Shown: positions 20,401-29,323, counted from the stretch's first letter. The stretch: 64,000 bases of DNA from Flavobacterium sp. 9R (GCF_902506345.1 NZ_LR733413.1:1273445-1337444); one strand, 5' to 3'. Program-made: numbers and translations. The notes: generated by a model not told the origin, from the sequence alone.

Positions 20401-23400
20401 ACAAGAGTTTACGGTTTGAGAAGCATAGTAAGTTGTGCCATTCACTAGAGCTGTAGTTGAGTTAAGAGGACTTCCTCCAGTTGCATTAGTGTACCAAAGG
20501 ATTGAAGTACCAGAGGCTATTAAGTCATTAATGGTTCCGCTATTACAAATCACTTGACTGCCTGACCCACTAGGAGCAGGAGTTTTTGTGATGGTTACTG
20601 CTACAGCAAATCGGCTAACACTTTCACAACCTAATCCGCTAGTTGCAGTTTGTGTTGCATAATAAGTAGCATCAGTAAGTGGAGTGCTAGTGGCTAATGG
20701 AGTTGTGCTTGTTGGTGAATTGTACCATTTTATGTTCGAACCACTAGCTGCTAAATTAGCAATAGTTGGTGCATCAATTTGACAGAAAGTTTGATTTGCC
20801 GCACCGCTAGGAGCAGCAATACCTTCTATGGTTAGGGTAATGGCTATTCTTGTGGTACTAGTACAGTTGGTAGTGGTGTTTCTTGCTTCAACATAATACG
20901 TGTAAGTCCCAGCGGCAGTTACAGTAGGTGTAAAATTCAAAGCATTACTCAAGAATGGGGTTCCACCACTTTGTGTTGTATACCAATCTGCGGTTTCTTG
21001 CGCGGCTACGCTTACACTTAGTGTTGGATTATTTTGTCCCTCGCAAATAGTTTGATTAGTACCTGCAATTGGAGTAGCAACAATTGGACAACTACAATTA
21101 GGTGCAGTAATTGTTATCACTTCATTACATCCACCAGCAACATTGGCATTAATTGTAATGTTAGTTCCAGCAGGAATATCAGTGATGGTAGATGCACTTA
21201 CGGTACCTACATTTGGAACAATGCTGATGTTTGTTCCTACAGCGGCATTAAAAGTAACCGTGTAGGTAAGTAAGCTAGGAGCACAAACTTTATTGGTAAT
21301 AGTTAGTAGCGGAGCAGCTTTAATTTCAAGCGCGACAGGAGTTCTTGCTGTACTAGTACAAGAATTGCTATTGTTTTGAGCATAAAAAGTAGTGGAGCCA
21401 ATACTATTCCAAGAAGGAGAAGCAATTAGGTTGCCTCCAGTTGGTGCATCATACCAAGTAATAGTTCCACCATCTGGTGAAGTTGCTACTGGAATAAGAG
21501 TTTGAATCGGATTGGTTTGACACACGGACTGATTTCCAGCAGATAGTGGTAAAGCAGGGTCTGTTATGGTTACGGCAAGTGGATATCTATTACTGCTTTC
21601 ACAAGCGGATAGGGTTTGCGAAGCATAATAAGTAGTACCATTTACTAGAGCCGTAGTTGGGTTAAGAGGACTTCCTCCAGTTGCATTAGCGTACCAAAGG
21701 ATTGAAGTTCCAGAGGCTATTAAGTCACTAATGGTTCCGCTATTGCAGACGATTTGATTGCCTGAACCACTAGGAGCAGGCGTTTTTGTGATGGTTACTG
21801 CTACAGCAAATCGGTTAACACTTTCACAACCTAATCCATTAGTTGCAGTTTGTGTTGCATAATAAGTTGCATCAGTAAGTGGAGTAGTATTTACTAAAGG
21901 AGTTGTGCTTGTTGGTGAATTGTACCATTTTATGTTCGTGCCACTGGCTACTAAATTAGCAATAGTTGGTGCATCAATTTGACAGAAAGTTTGATTTGCC
22001 GTACCGCTAGGAGCAGCAATACCTTCTATGGTTAGTGTAACAGCTACTCTTGTTGTACTAGTACAGTTGGTAGTGGTGTTTCTTGCTTCAACATAATACG
22101 TGTAAGTCCCAGCGGCAGTTACGGTAGGTGTAAAATTCAAAGCATTAGTCAAAAACGGAGTGCCACCAGTTTGTGTTGTATACCAATCAGCGGTTTCTTG
22201 TGCGGCTACACTCACACTTAGCGTTGGATTATTTTGTCCTTCGCAAATAGTTTGGTTGGCACTTGCACTAGGAGTAGCAACAATTGGACAGCTACAATCA
22301 GGTGCAGTAATTGGTATCACTTCATTGCATCCGCCAGCAACATTGGCATTGATAGTAATATTAGTTCCGGCAGGAATATTAGTAATACCCGAAGCGCTTA
22401 CGGTACCTACATTTGGAACAACGCTAATGTTTGTTCCTACAGCGGCATTAAAAGTAACCGAGTAGGTAAGTAGGTTAGGAGCACAAGTTGTATTGGTAAT
22501 AGTTAGTAGCGGGGCAGCTTTAATTTCAAGCGCAACAGGAGTTCTTGCTGTACTAGTACAAGAATTGCTGTTGTTTTGAGCATAAAAAGTTGTTGACCCT
22601 ATGCTATTCCAAGAAGGCGAAGCAATAAGATTACCTCCAGTTGGTGCATCATACCAAGTAATAGTTCCACCATCTGGTGAAGTTGCTACTGGAATAAGGG
22701 TTTGAATCGGATTGGTTTGACACACGGACTGATTTCCAGCAGATAGTGGTAAAGCAGGGTCTGTTATGGTTACGGCAAGCGGATATCTATTACTGCTTTC
22801 ACAAGAGTTTACGGTTTGAGAAGCATAGTAAGTTGTGCCATTCACTAGAGCTGTAGTTGGGTTAAGAGGGCTTCCTCCACTCGGATTGACATACCAACGG
22901 ATGGCAGTTCCAGAGGCTATTAAGTCACTAATGGTTCCGCTATTGCAAACGATTTGATTGCCTGAACCACTAGGAACAGGCGTTTTTGTGATGGTTACTA
23001 TTGTACTGGCTCTATTGGTGCTCTCACAACTTATGGCGCTATTCAAAGTTTGTGATGCATAGTAAGTGCCATCAGTAAGATCTGAAGTAGGATCAAGAGC
23101 TATGCCACCTGTACTTTGCAAATACCATTTTACATTAGTTCCTGTGGCTATTAAGTCGGATACTTTAGCAGTGTTGCAAAATGTTTGCGTTGCATTTGTG
23201 ATAGGTACTGATGGATCTAGCACTGTAACACTTACTGGAGTACGTGTTGTGCTTACGCAAAGTGTAGCTGAGCCAGTTTGTTCAGCATAATAAGTCTGTG
23301 AGCTTAATGCTGTAGTACTGTTTAGTGCTGTGCCGCCAGTACTGTTTAAAAACCATTGTACAGCATTACCAGTAACCATCAAATTAGCTACTGTAGGCTG

Positions 23401-25092
23401 GTCAATTTTACAAAACGTTTGATTGGCATCTGCTACAGGTGGATTGGTAAGATTAAAAACAGCAGTTATATCTGCACTTGATGATTGACATTGCCCATTG
23501 GAAATAGTCCAAGTGAAAACATATGTTCCAGGTAAACTTACAGTTGCGGTTGAGTTTGGAGAACTACTATCTTCAAAGGTTACAGTTCCTGGCCCAGTTT
23601 TTAAAGTCCAAATTCCTACTCCAGAAAGTGGTGTGTTCGCTCCCAAAGGATTTGAAGTTAAGCTACATAATGATTGATTTGGTCCTGTCGTAGCAACGGT
23701 TGGAGCAGCGGCCATTGGCATACTTATGCTAGCAGAGGAGTAGCAAGGAGTCATCGCTGAAGCGCTTACTATCACTGGGTTTGGAGTTTCATTATTGTAG
23801 TTTACGGCATTTCGTCCAAAATCAATTGTTTTAGTTAGTTCTGGACTTAAGAAGGAGTTGGTAACGTTGTAATTACTTACGTCATTATCTTGCATTGTAA
23901 AAGCAAAAAACTTGATATCATTTCCAGTATATCCAAGTTGGGATTTTAATAGTTCTATTTCAAAACCATTGCTATAATCTGTTATTCCAGTATTGTTTTT
24001 GTTAACACCCATAACAGCAGAAGGAACACCTGTTGCAGCTGTTCCTAAATAGGTTTTTATGGAGTTTGGATTTTTTAACTCGATGATATCCGCATAATAA
24101 TTGGTTTCTCCAATATCTGTTGCAATAGCTAGACAGTAGTCTGCTTCAAAATAACTATCAAAGGTGCTTGGATTGTTATTGAAAAAATTATAGGCTCTAA
24201 CAGAGGGGAGTGAACCGTTTTCGTCTCCGTAATTCGAGACGTTAAATCCTCCGGGTTTAGTATCCAAGAAAACTAAAACTCTTCGATAGTTTATTAATTT
24301 ACCTGTGATACCAAATACTAGTTTGTCCTCTGTTGGTGTAATGCGTAATGAGTTAATGTAGCCATTTATTGCATTAGTAGACAATGCAGCACTTTGAGTG
24401 TTGTCTTCATATCTTCCGGTTCCCCAAGCATTTTCATTGATAACGCCATCGTAGGTAACAGCATATCTTGTGCGAACGGTTACGGTTTGATTATTAGTTA
24501 TAGTAGTAGTGGTAAAAGTTCTATTTGTAGAAAATGCTTGACGCACGGTTCCATCAACAGAAAACTCAAAAACATCTCCGCCTCCAATTGCATTAAAAGT
24601 AAGTGATGTTCCCTCACAGATTGGATTTGTGGAATTACTTGCTGGGGTAACACTTAGTGTCACGCTAGGCGGTTGGTTTTGTATGATGGCCACAACAGGA
24701 ACTCTTGTACTAGTATCTGTGGTTGATTTAGCTTGTACGTAATACGTAGTTGTTACTGTTAAAAGGGGAGTAGTGAAAGCAGGTCCTGTAGCAATGGGTG
24801 TAGTTGCATTTTGTGAAGTAAACCATTCTACAGTTTCGCCACTGCTTACAGTTGCTGTCAAGGTTACACTTCCTGGGCCGCAACTACTCCCTCCTGTAAC
24901 AGTAGGAGGAAGTAGAAGAAGCGCTTTTTTGGGGGCAAAAAAGGGGGTTGGGTCGTATTTGTAAGGTGTAGGTTTTTTGTTAAGTTGAACTACCAATAAT
25001 TTTGGAGAGGTGTTTCTTTTTGTTGGCTTTCCTTCGGTTGTAAAAGCCAATAAAAAATGAAATACCAAAAATAATAGTAGTTTATTTTTCAT
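17419..25092 (-). CDS. Giant surface adhesin A with Ig-like repeats and type B T9SS sorting domain
   Basis: A 2557-residue secreted protein. Order of parts: signal peptide (about 1-21); an Ig-like module; a domain at about 215-430 (YDGVINENAWG to FLDTKPGGFNVSNYG) that resembles family 9 carbohydrate-binding modules. A very long stack of ~80-residue Ig-like modules follows (the CHU-associated Ig_7 kind, each with SGTxIxWYxxxxGGxPLxxTTxLxxGTTYYASQT and a Cys pair). Three complete ~400-residue near-identical super-units lie at about residues 765-1965. The last ~80 residues (QKGISPDGNGSNEYFDLS to WIYVTKK) are the gliding-motility C-terminal domain, the type B sorting signal. It is the first gene of the minus-strand locus. 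A role as adhesin or gliding adhesin is inferred, not shown. Confidence 0.9.
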   Translation of the reverse strand: MKNKLLLFLVFHFLLAFTTEGKPTKRNTSPKLLVVQLNKKPTPYKYDPTPFFAPKKALLLLPPTVTGGSSCGPGSVTLTATVSSGETVEWFTSQNATTPIATGPAFTTPLLTVTTTYYVQAKSTTDTSTRVPVVAIIQNQPPSVTLSVTPASNSTNPICEGTSLTFNAIGGGDVFEFSVDGTVRQAFSTNRTFTTTTITNNQTVTVRTRYAVTYDGVINENAWGTGRYEDNTQSAALSTNAINGYINSLRITPTEDKLVFGITGKLINYRRVLVFLDTKPGGFNVSNYGDENGSLPSVRAYNFFNNNPSTFDSYFEADYCLAIATDIGETNYYADIIELKNPNSIKTYLGTAATGVPSAVMGVNKNNTGITDYSNGFEIELLKSQLGYTGNDIKFFAFTMQDNDVSNYNVTNSFLSPELTKTIDFGRNAVNYNNETPNPVIVSASAMTPCYSSASISMPMAAAPTVATTGPNQSLCSLTSNPLGANTPLSGVGIWTLKTGPGTVTFEDSSSPNSTATVSLPGTYVFTWTISNGQCQSSSADITAVFNLTNPPVADANQTFCKIDQPTVANLMVTGNAVQWFLNSTGGTALNSTTALSSQTYYAEQTGSATLCVSTTRTPVSVTVLDPSVPITNATQTFCNTAKVSDLIATGTNVKWYLQSTGGIALDPTSDLTDGTYYASQTLNSAISCESTNRASTIVTITKTPVPSGSGNQIVCNSGTISDLIASGTAIRWYVNPSGGSPLNPTTALVNGTTYYASQTVNSCESSNRYPLAVTITDPALPLSAGNQSVCQTNPIQTLIPVATSPDGGTITWYDAPTGGNLIASPSWNSIGSTTFYAQNNSNSCTSTARTPVALEIKAAPLLTITNTTCAPNLLTYSVTFNAAVGTNISVVPNVGTVSASGITNIPAGTNITINANVAGGCNEVIPITAPDCSCPIVATPSASANQTICEGQNNPTLSVSVAAQETADWYTTQTGGTPFLTNALNFTPTVTAAGTYTYYVEARNTTTNCTSTTRVAVTLTIEGIAAPSGTANQTFCQIDAPTIANLVASGTNIKWYNSPTSTTPLVNTTPLTDATYYATQTATNGLGCESVNRFAVAVTITKTPAPSGSGNQIVCNSGTISDLIASGTSILWYANATGGSPLNPTTALVNGTTYYASQTLSACESSNRYPLAVTITDPALPLSAGNQSVCQTNPIQTLIPVATSPDGGTITWYDAPTGGNLIASPSWNSIGSTTFYAQNNSNSCTSTARTPVALEIKAAPLLTITNKVCAPSLLTYTVTFNAAVGTNISIVPNVGTVSASTITDIPAGTNITINANVAGGCNEVITITAPNCSCPIVATPIAGTNQTICEGQNNPTLSVSVAAQETADWYTTQSGGTPFLSNALNFTPTVTAAGTYTYYVEARNTTTNCTSTTRIAITLTIEGIAAPSGAANQTFCQIDAPTIANLAASGSNIKWYNSPTSTTPLATSTPLTDATYYATQTATSGLGCESVSRFAVAVTITKTPAPSGSGSQVICNSGTINDLIASGTSILWYTNATGGSPLNSTTALVNGTTYYASQTVNSCESNTRYALAVTITNPALPLSTGNQSLCQTNPIQTLIPVATSPDGGTITWYDAPTGGNLIASPSWNSIGSTTFYAQNNSNSCTSTARTPVALEIKAAPLLTITNTTCAANLLTYSVTFNATAGTNISVVPNVGTVSASGITNIPAGTNITINANVAGGCNEVIPITAPDCSCPIVATPIAGTNQTICEGQNNPTLSVSVAAQETADWYTTQTGGSPFLTNALNFTPTVTAAGNYTYYVEARNTTTNCTSTTRIAVTLTIEGIAAPSGAANQTFCQIDAPTIANLVASGTNIKWYNSPTSTTPLVNTTPLTDATYYATQTATNGLACESVSRFAVAVTITKTPAPSGSGNQIVCNSGTISDLIASGTSILWYTNPSGGTPLDPTTALVNGTTYYASQTLSACESVNRLSVSVIINQPISPIIKNEESFCASENATITSLTNRVTNSNTVNWYLTTNSTTPLSTTEKLVNGTVYYAATYTNSPIFCESNPRTLVKVNIDAPSKPDGNSNQFFCSSSLPKIKDLIVTSGVNIKWYDNNNTILSDDFVLIDGGKYYATQTIGICESVERFEVNVTILSPPTPTTNATTQLFCIEQNPTFNSIAITKSNPLSNIKWYDSLIGGNLLPNDTALLNGNSYYAVEESINPIVCQSNNRLKVDIIIESASTPIVSAIEAPTCAKTTGSVILTGLPNGNWEIIPSSGASVLGTGATYKFENLTAGVSYNFKVKTANQCVSQASIEAIIPVVPLYPNAATIDITQPTCNLPFGKIEFSQQTGMEYSIGGSYQTNPVFDNLQPGKYQTSIRNSNSITCMINTEEIVINPIPKTIAFELKSYCFKNEFIVEIIPLNNSFSLNQVEITWIDKNQNSVGNDAKLNVTKTIGAIDDSIYPLEFTAKVANTATGCETSQTISLSSIFCDIQKGISPDGNGSNEYFDLSTFSVKNISIFNRYGVEVYHKKDYKNEWRGQTNDGTSLPDGTYYYIITFNDETSKTGWIYVTKK
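19193..22996 (-). repeat. 1200-bp tandem super-repeat inside adhesin A (three units plus a partial fourth)
   Basis: Matching anchors occur at 19193, 20393, 21593 and 22793, an exact 1200-bp (400-residue) period. Each unit holds several Ig-like modules and stays in frame. DNA identity between units is very high over hundreds of bases. At one anchor the copies alternate between two sequence types: copies 1 and 3 read acaagcggatagggttt, copies 2 and 4 read acaagagtttacggttt. Confidence 0.9.
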
Positions 25093-25659
25093 AAATGTAT
25101 TTTTTGAATTAAAAAATTAGGGATAATATATTTTGGTCTAAAGTATAAAATAATTGTACTTTGAAAAATGCATTTTATCATACGAAGACGTTTTCGTGAC
25201 ACTATAACGTTGTAGTCTTCTTTTTTTTTGATAACTTTTTTTTAACACTAAAAAAGCTTTTTTTTAATGTTTCATATGCAACAAATCGGTTTATTTTATT
25301 TAAAAAAGTCTAAAATAAAATAACAGAATAATCTCAAAAAGTTATATTTTAATGACAATGCTCTTGTTGAGCCACTTAATGTTGCTGTTTTGTCTTTTTT
25401 TGTGGAATTTCATTAATAATTTGTCACCTATGAGATGACTTTTTTAAAATGACTAAATGAAATTTTATGTACATCTGAATGTTGTACCAAAAAGTTATCT
25501 TTTTTGACTTTTTAACTAAAAACAAGTAGAAATACTTAGGAGGAAGTTGGATTATTGGAGAGGAAATGCAACGGATAGAAAGTATAGCTGTATCTTGAAG
25601 AGCAGTATTCCTCTAAAAAGCTTTATATATGATATTTGTAATTAGTAGCGGCTATGTTT
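25093..25659. other. AT-rich spacer between divergent adhesin A and ychF
   Basis: A 567-bp non-coding stretch upstream of both divergent transcripts. It must hold the promoter of the ~19.6-kb adhesin locus, but I could not find a convincing TAnnTTTG box on the minus strand. A GAAGAC...GTCTTC pair at 25184-25220 is followed by a T-run on the plus strand, which might be a weak hairpin. No gene was seen. Confidence 0.5.
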
Positions 25660-25687
25660 TTGGCTAACCATATAAAATGTATATTTG
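25660..25687 (+). promoter_or_regulatory. Bacteroidota promoter of ychF
   Basis: TTG at 25660-25662, a 17-nt spacer, then TATATTTG at 25680-25687: a full match to TTG-N17-23-TAnnTTTG. The ATG is 57 nt further on. Confidence 0.7.
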
Positions 25688-25744
25688 CAGTCACAAAAAA
25701 AATATACGAACTGTTGATCATCGATCGACCGAAAATAAAATAGA

Positions 25745-26839
25745 ATGAAAGCAGGAATTGTAGGGTTACCAAATGTTGGAAAATCAACATTGTTCAATTG
25801 TTTATCAAATGCAAAAGCGCAAAGTGCCAACTTTCCTTTTTGTACTATCGAACCTAATATTGGTGTGGTAAACGTTCCCGATCCAAGGATTAATAAATTG
25901 GAAGAATTGGTTAAACCTGAGCGTGTACAAATGGCTACGGTTGATATCGTAGATATTGCTGGTTTAGTAAAAGGTGCTAGTAAAGGGGAAGGATTAGGAA
26001 ATCAATTTTTAGGTAACATTAGAGAATGTAATGCCATTATTCACGTTTTACGTTGTTTTGATAATGATAATATTGTACACGTAGATGGAAATGTAAACCC
26101 AATTCGTGACAAAGAAACTATTGATATTGAGTTGCAGTTGAAAGATTTAGAAACGGTTGAAAAACGTTTAGAAAAAGTAAATCGTGCTGCTAAAACAGGA
26201 AATAAAGAGGCACAAACTGAAAAAGCCTTGTTGGACCGAATTAGAGAAGCCTTGTTGCAAGCAAAATCTGCTCGTACCATAACGCCACAAAGTAATGATG
26301 AAGAAGTATTGATGGAATCGTTTCAATTGATTACAACAAAACCTGTATTGTATGTATGTAATGTTGACGAAAGTTCTGCTGTAAGTGGAAATAAATATGT
26401 GGACCAAGTTCGTGAATTAGTTAAAGACGAAGATGCTGAAGTTATCATACTTTCTGTTGGAGCTGAGGCTGATATTACCGAATTAGAAAGCTATGAAGAG
26501 CGTCAGGTTTTTCTTGAAGATATGGGATTAGAAGAGCCAGGAGCTTCTGTCTTGATTCGTGCAGCTTATAAGTTATTGAAACAACAAACTTATTTTACAG
26601 CTGGTGTGAAAGAAGTTCGTGCGTGGACGATAAACATTGGTGCAACCGCTCCTCAAGCTGCAGGTGTAATCCATACCGATTTTGAAAAAGGTTTTATTCG
26701 TGCAGAAGTAATATCTTATGAGGATTACGTACAATACGGATCAGAGGCTAAGGCCAAAGAAGCTGGGAAATTTAAAGTAGAAGGAAAAGAATACATTGTT
26801 AAAGATGGTGATGTAATGCATTTCCGTTTTAATGTATAA
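25745..26839 (+). CDS. ychF: Ribosome-binding ATPase YchF/OLA1
   Basis: A 364-residue cytoplasmic Obg-family P-loop protein that binds ribosomes and in this family prefers ATP over GTP. Seen: G1 loop GLPNVGKSTLFN (about residues 7-18), the family signature NFPFCTIEPNIGVV, switch II VDIAGLVKGASKGEGLGNQFL, the NVDE motif (about 205) in place of the NKxD that gives GTP specificity, a coiled-coil insertion around 120-150, and a C-terminal TGS domain with GVKEVRAWTINIGATAPQAAGVIHTDFEKGFIRAE. The length is exactly that of the family. It stands alone with its own promoter (25660-25687) and a strong terminator (26919-26956). Confidence 0.97.
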   Translation: MKAGIVGLPNVGKSTLFNCLSNAKAQSANFPFCTIEPNIGVVNVPDPRINKLEELVKPERVQMATVDIVDIAGLVKGASKGEGLGNQFLGNIRECNAIIHVLRCFDNDNIVHVDGNVNPIRDKETIDIELQLKDLETVEKRLEKVNRAAKTGNKEAQTEKALLDRIREALLQAKSARTITPQSNDEEVLMESFQLITTKPVLYVCNVDESSAVSGNKYVDQVRELVKDEDAEVIILSVGAEADITELESYEERQVFLEDMGLEEPGASVLIRAAYKLLKQQTYFTAGVKEVRAWTINIGATAPQAAGVIHTDFEKGFIRAEVISYEDYVQYGSEAKAKEAGKFKVEGKEYIVKDGDVMHFRFNV

Positions 26840-26918
26840 GTTAAGTAGATTGCTCATTCAAATCTTAACTACCTAATTTTGGTCTTTTTGATTTCAATTG
26901 AATATCTCTAAATAATAA

Positions 26919-26960
26919 AAAGTGGAATTACAACTTCAAAATTGTAATTCCACTTTTTTT
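26919..26960. terminator. Bidirectional intrinsic terminator after ychF
   Basis: A 15-bp stem (26919-26933 with 26942-26956, arm AAAGTGGAATTACAA) with an 8-nt loop and T-runs on both strands. It serves ychF and the convergent SRPBCC gene. Confidence 0.9.
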
Positions 26961-27021
26961 ATAGCGTTATGCCAAAGCCTTTTTGTTTTTTTTCTAATTG
27001 AATTTTTATTCGGGCTTTTTT

Positions 27022-27453
27022 TTACATCGTTTTAAGTTCTCTCTCTAATCTGTCGAAGTTCTCTTCGTTTTTAGGTTCAACGAACTTTCGCATTTTCTCA
27101 CATTCTTCGATGGTATCGAAAATCATTCTAAATGTTATTTGCGTTTTGTTTTCTTCTAATTTTTCAAACGCTATTTCCATATCAAATAATGGTTGTGATT
27201 TTCGCTTCCAGCTTACCAGTTGATTTGGTAAAACTGATGTAAAGACAGATGAATTTTCATAGTTCCCTTTTTCCGGACCCTGCATAGTAAGTATCCAATT
27301 CCCACCAGGTCTCAAATCAAACGCATGTATTGTGTTTGTAAAGCCTTCTGGTCCCCACCAATTTTTTAAATGATTTGGATTTTCGAAAGCTTGATAGACC
27401 TTTTCTACTGGCGAGTTTAAAATTCTAGAACTTACAATTTCACGATTTTTCAT
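27022..27453 (-). CDS. SRPBCC (AHSA1/START-like) domain protein
   Basis: A 143-residue soluble protein of the AHSA1-like branch of the SRPBCC superfamily, helix-grip folds that bind hydrophobic ligands. The N-terminal SSRILNSPVEKVYQAFENPNHLKNWWGPEGFTNT and the following FDLRPGGNWILTMQGPEKGNYENSSVF are the conserved family blocks. The length is normal. No partner gene sits beside it; ArsR-type regulators often accompany this family but none is seen here. Ligand and role are unknown. Confidence 0.85.
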   Translation of the reverse strand: MKNREIVSSRILNSPVEKVYQAFENPNHLKNWWGPEGFTNTIHAFDLRPGGNWILTMQGPEKGNYENSSVFTSVLPNQLVSWKRKSQPLFDMEIAFEKLEENKTQITFRMIFDTIEECEKMRKFVEPKNEENFDRLERELKTM

Positions 27454-27610
27454 TGCATCTACTATGGGTTAATTGGTAACGATACTACAATTGTTTTGAG
27501 ACTAAAGTATAATATATTATTTAGTTATCAGTGAACATCATAAATACAAAACCATATTTTAATTAAGTCAATGGTTCAAATCCGTTGTATCTACTTATGG
27601 TAATTGGCTT

Positions 27611-28120
27611 TTATTTACATCTTTTTCTCAAATCAGCAATTTCCTTTGCTAAATCAGCCTTTGCTCTTTCTTTCCAAGCGATGCTTTCCTTTTCAATTTG
27701 AGATTTTGATGCATTTGAAGGCAATGGTTTTGGTGGTTTTGTTACAGAAAAAATATGTTCAGGATTTTTAAAACTTCTAGTTAATCCACAAACACTTACT
27801 TTAATGGTATTTCCTGAGTACGAAGTTCCATAAATCAGCCATTTTCCAACTTCATCTATTACTGGACCGCATAATTTGTTGTATACTCCTCTAAACACTT
27901 TTCCAATTTTTGCTCCCTTAAACGATTCAATAACTTTGACTTCAAAAGTGTGATTTTTAGTGTCAATTTTTAAAATTTCTCCGATAAAAATATACTTTGA
28001 ATTCCTAAACTCTCTATTTTGAATTTCTTTTAAATCTTTAGAATCTCTACAATCGCAAGCAATTGATTGATTGGAAATCATACAAAATAGAAAAAATGCT
28101 ATTAAAATCCGTGTTCTCAT
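27611..28120 (-). CDS. Secreted Cys-x-Cys protein resembling the TIMP/NTR fold (copy 1)
   Basis: A 169-residue exported protein. The signal peptide (1-21) would be cut so that the mature protein begins exactly with Cys-Asp-Cys. Mature cysteines fall at about positions 1, 3, 63 and 90, close to the 1, 3, 70, 99 spacing that forms the two N-terminal disulfides of animal TIMPs, and a YIFIGEILKID...VIESFKG pattern precedes the third Cys. The C-terminal ~45 residues are lysine-rich and helical. It shares the cysteine spacing and the FxGxxxxI...E.FKG...WL layout with the protein at 28268-29038, so the two are paralogues. The TIMP/NTR comparison is my inference from spacing; inhibition of a protease is unproven. 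Confidence 0.6.
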   Translation of the reverse strand: MRTRILIAFFLFCMISNQSIACDCRDSKDLKEIQNREFRNSKYIFIGEILKIDTKNHTFEVKVIESFKGAKIGKVFRGVYNKLCGPVIDEVGKWLIYGTSYSGNTIKVSVCGLTRSFKNPEHIFSVTKPPKPLPSNASKSQIEKESIAWKERAKADLAKEIADLRKRCK

Positions 28121-28267
28121 TTTTTAAGTTTGTAGCTAATGTTATTTACTTCAGTGGATATGGCACTCGACCACTAGAAAGGTGGTAAATCAAGTGACCA
28201 AAATAGTTAATCAATTTTAAATTAAATCTTATCCTCAAATTGATTTTTGCTTGTAGAATTTTTTGTA

Positions 28268-29038
28268 TTACAAATCAATTTCACTCATAAAACTTTCATT
28301 TTTATTGTCGTTTTTGTAGTACACATAGGCAACATAAATTTTAGTTTTTTTAGTTATTTTTTTTATTTTTTCATTGCCAATTATAAAGTTATTAGATAAA
28401 CATTTTAAAATTGCTTTTGATAAATCAGCATTATCAAATTCTTTTAAAGCTTTGACTTTTTTTATTTTCAATTTAGTATTAACCTTAATTTCATAAAGGG
28501 CTGTATTATCATTTACTTCAAAACCTTTAAAATCGCTTTCACATTTTTTTGAGCGAAGAAGCCACAAGCCATTTTCATTAAAATCAGTAACTTTATTTTC
28601 TTTTAAAATAGTAAGAATTGATAATTGTCTTTGAATGGATTGATTTTGATATTTTTGAGCATTTGGATATTCATTTTCATCAAAATTCCTGTCTATCTGT
28701 TTTGAGCCTGAGCAAAAACCGAAACTTAATTTTCCATTATAGGTATCAGCAAAAACTAACCAAGTTGAGTTTTCTGGAACATTAAATGCACAAGAACTAT
28801 TAATTGCGTACAATATCTTAATTGTTTGTCGTTTTTCTCCTTTATAGAGCTCTAATATTTCAATTTCAGCGTCTTGGTAATCAAAATCATTTTCAATAGT
28901 GGTGATTTTTACTATTTTGACCTTTGCAACAAATTCAGATTTTTGAAATCTCTCAATTAATGTTTCGATTCCACAAACGCAACTAAAAGCGTAATTTGAA
29001 AAGAAATAAAACAAAATAATTAAAACTATTTTTTTCAT
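28268..29038 (-). CDS. Secreted Cys-x-Cys protein resembling the TIMP/NTR fold (copy 2, with C-terminal extension)
   Basis: A 256-residue exported protein. The signal peptide (1-19, ending NYAFS) leaves a mature N-terminus of Cys-Val-Cys. Mature cysteines at about 1, 3, 64 and 90 match the paralogue at 27611-28120 almost exactly, with the common pattern FVAKVKIVKI...EILELYKGEK...SSC...STWLVFAD...GFCSGS. Beyond residue ~130 comes a second region of ~100 residues (NGLWLLRSKKCESDFKGFEVNDNTALYEIKVNTKLKIKKVKAL) absent from copy 1, of unknown fold, which resembles periplasmic TonB C-terminal-like repeats only faintly. The gene is very AT-rich. TIMP/NTR similarity is inferred. Confidence 0.58.
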   Translation of the reverse strand: MKKIVLIILFYFFSNYAFSCVCGIETLIERFQKSEFVAKVKIVKITTIENDFDYQDAEIEILELYKGEKRQTIKILYAINSSCAFNVPENSTWLVFADTYNGKLSFGFCSGSKQIDRNFDENEYPNAQKYQNQSIQRQLSILTILKENKVTDFNENGLWLLRSKKCESDFKGFEVNDNTALYEIKVNTKLKIKKVKALKEFDNADLSKAILKCLSNNFIIGNEKIKKITKKTKIYVAYVYYKNDNKNESFMSEIDL

Positions 29039-29143
29039 AAATTTATTTTAACGGTGATTTTCTTCGTTGCGAAAACTGCTTTACTTTGCGGATTTTATAC
29101 TTTTTTTTCAAAAACATAAAAATACTAAATGTCTATCGATTTT

Positions 29144-29243
29144 TATCGTGTTTGCGGAGTATAACCTAATTAAAAATAGCTAGAATTCGGAGACATTCTC
29201 GCAGTATGCTTTACCAGTTTTTAATCTTCGATGAGCGAGATAA
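29144..29243. repeat. Palindromic dispersed element, copy A
   Basis: The sequence TCGTGTTTGCGGAG...AATTAAAAATAGC...CGGAGAC.TTC.CGCAG recurs at 31018-31118 and in part at 31782-31865. It lies in the 285-bp spacer between the copy 2 Cys-x-Cys gene and the YgjV-like gene. Its core can fold as a hairpin. Confidence 0.7.
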
Positions 29244-29323
29244 TCTATATTTTTAAAAATATTGTGAATCGTTTTGAAAAACCTTGATAATGAGTAAATT
29301 TAGTTCTTAAAAAAGGATACGTT

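Noticed and set aside
22160-22473. Plus-strand frames of 101 and 79 residues inside adhesin A
   Set aside because: Antisense to the 1200-bp repeat, recurring at each unit (19834, 21034, 22234) only because the repeat recurs.
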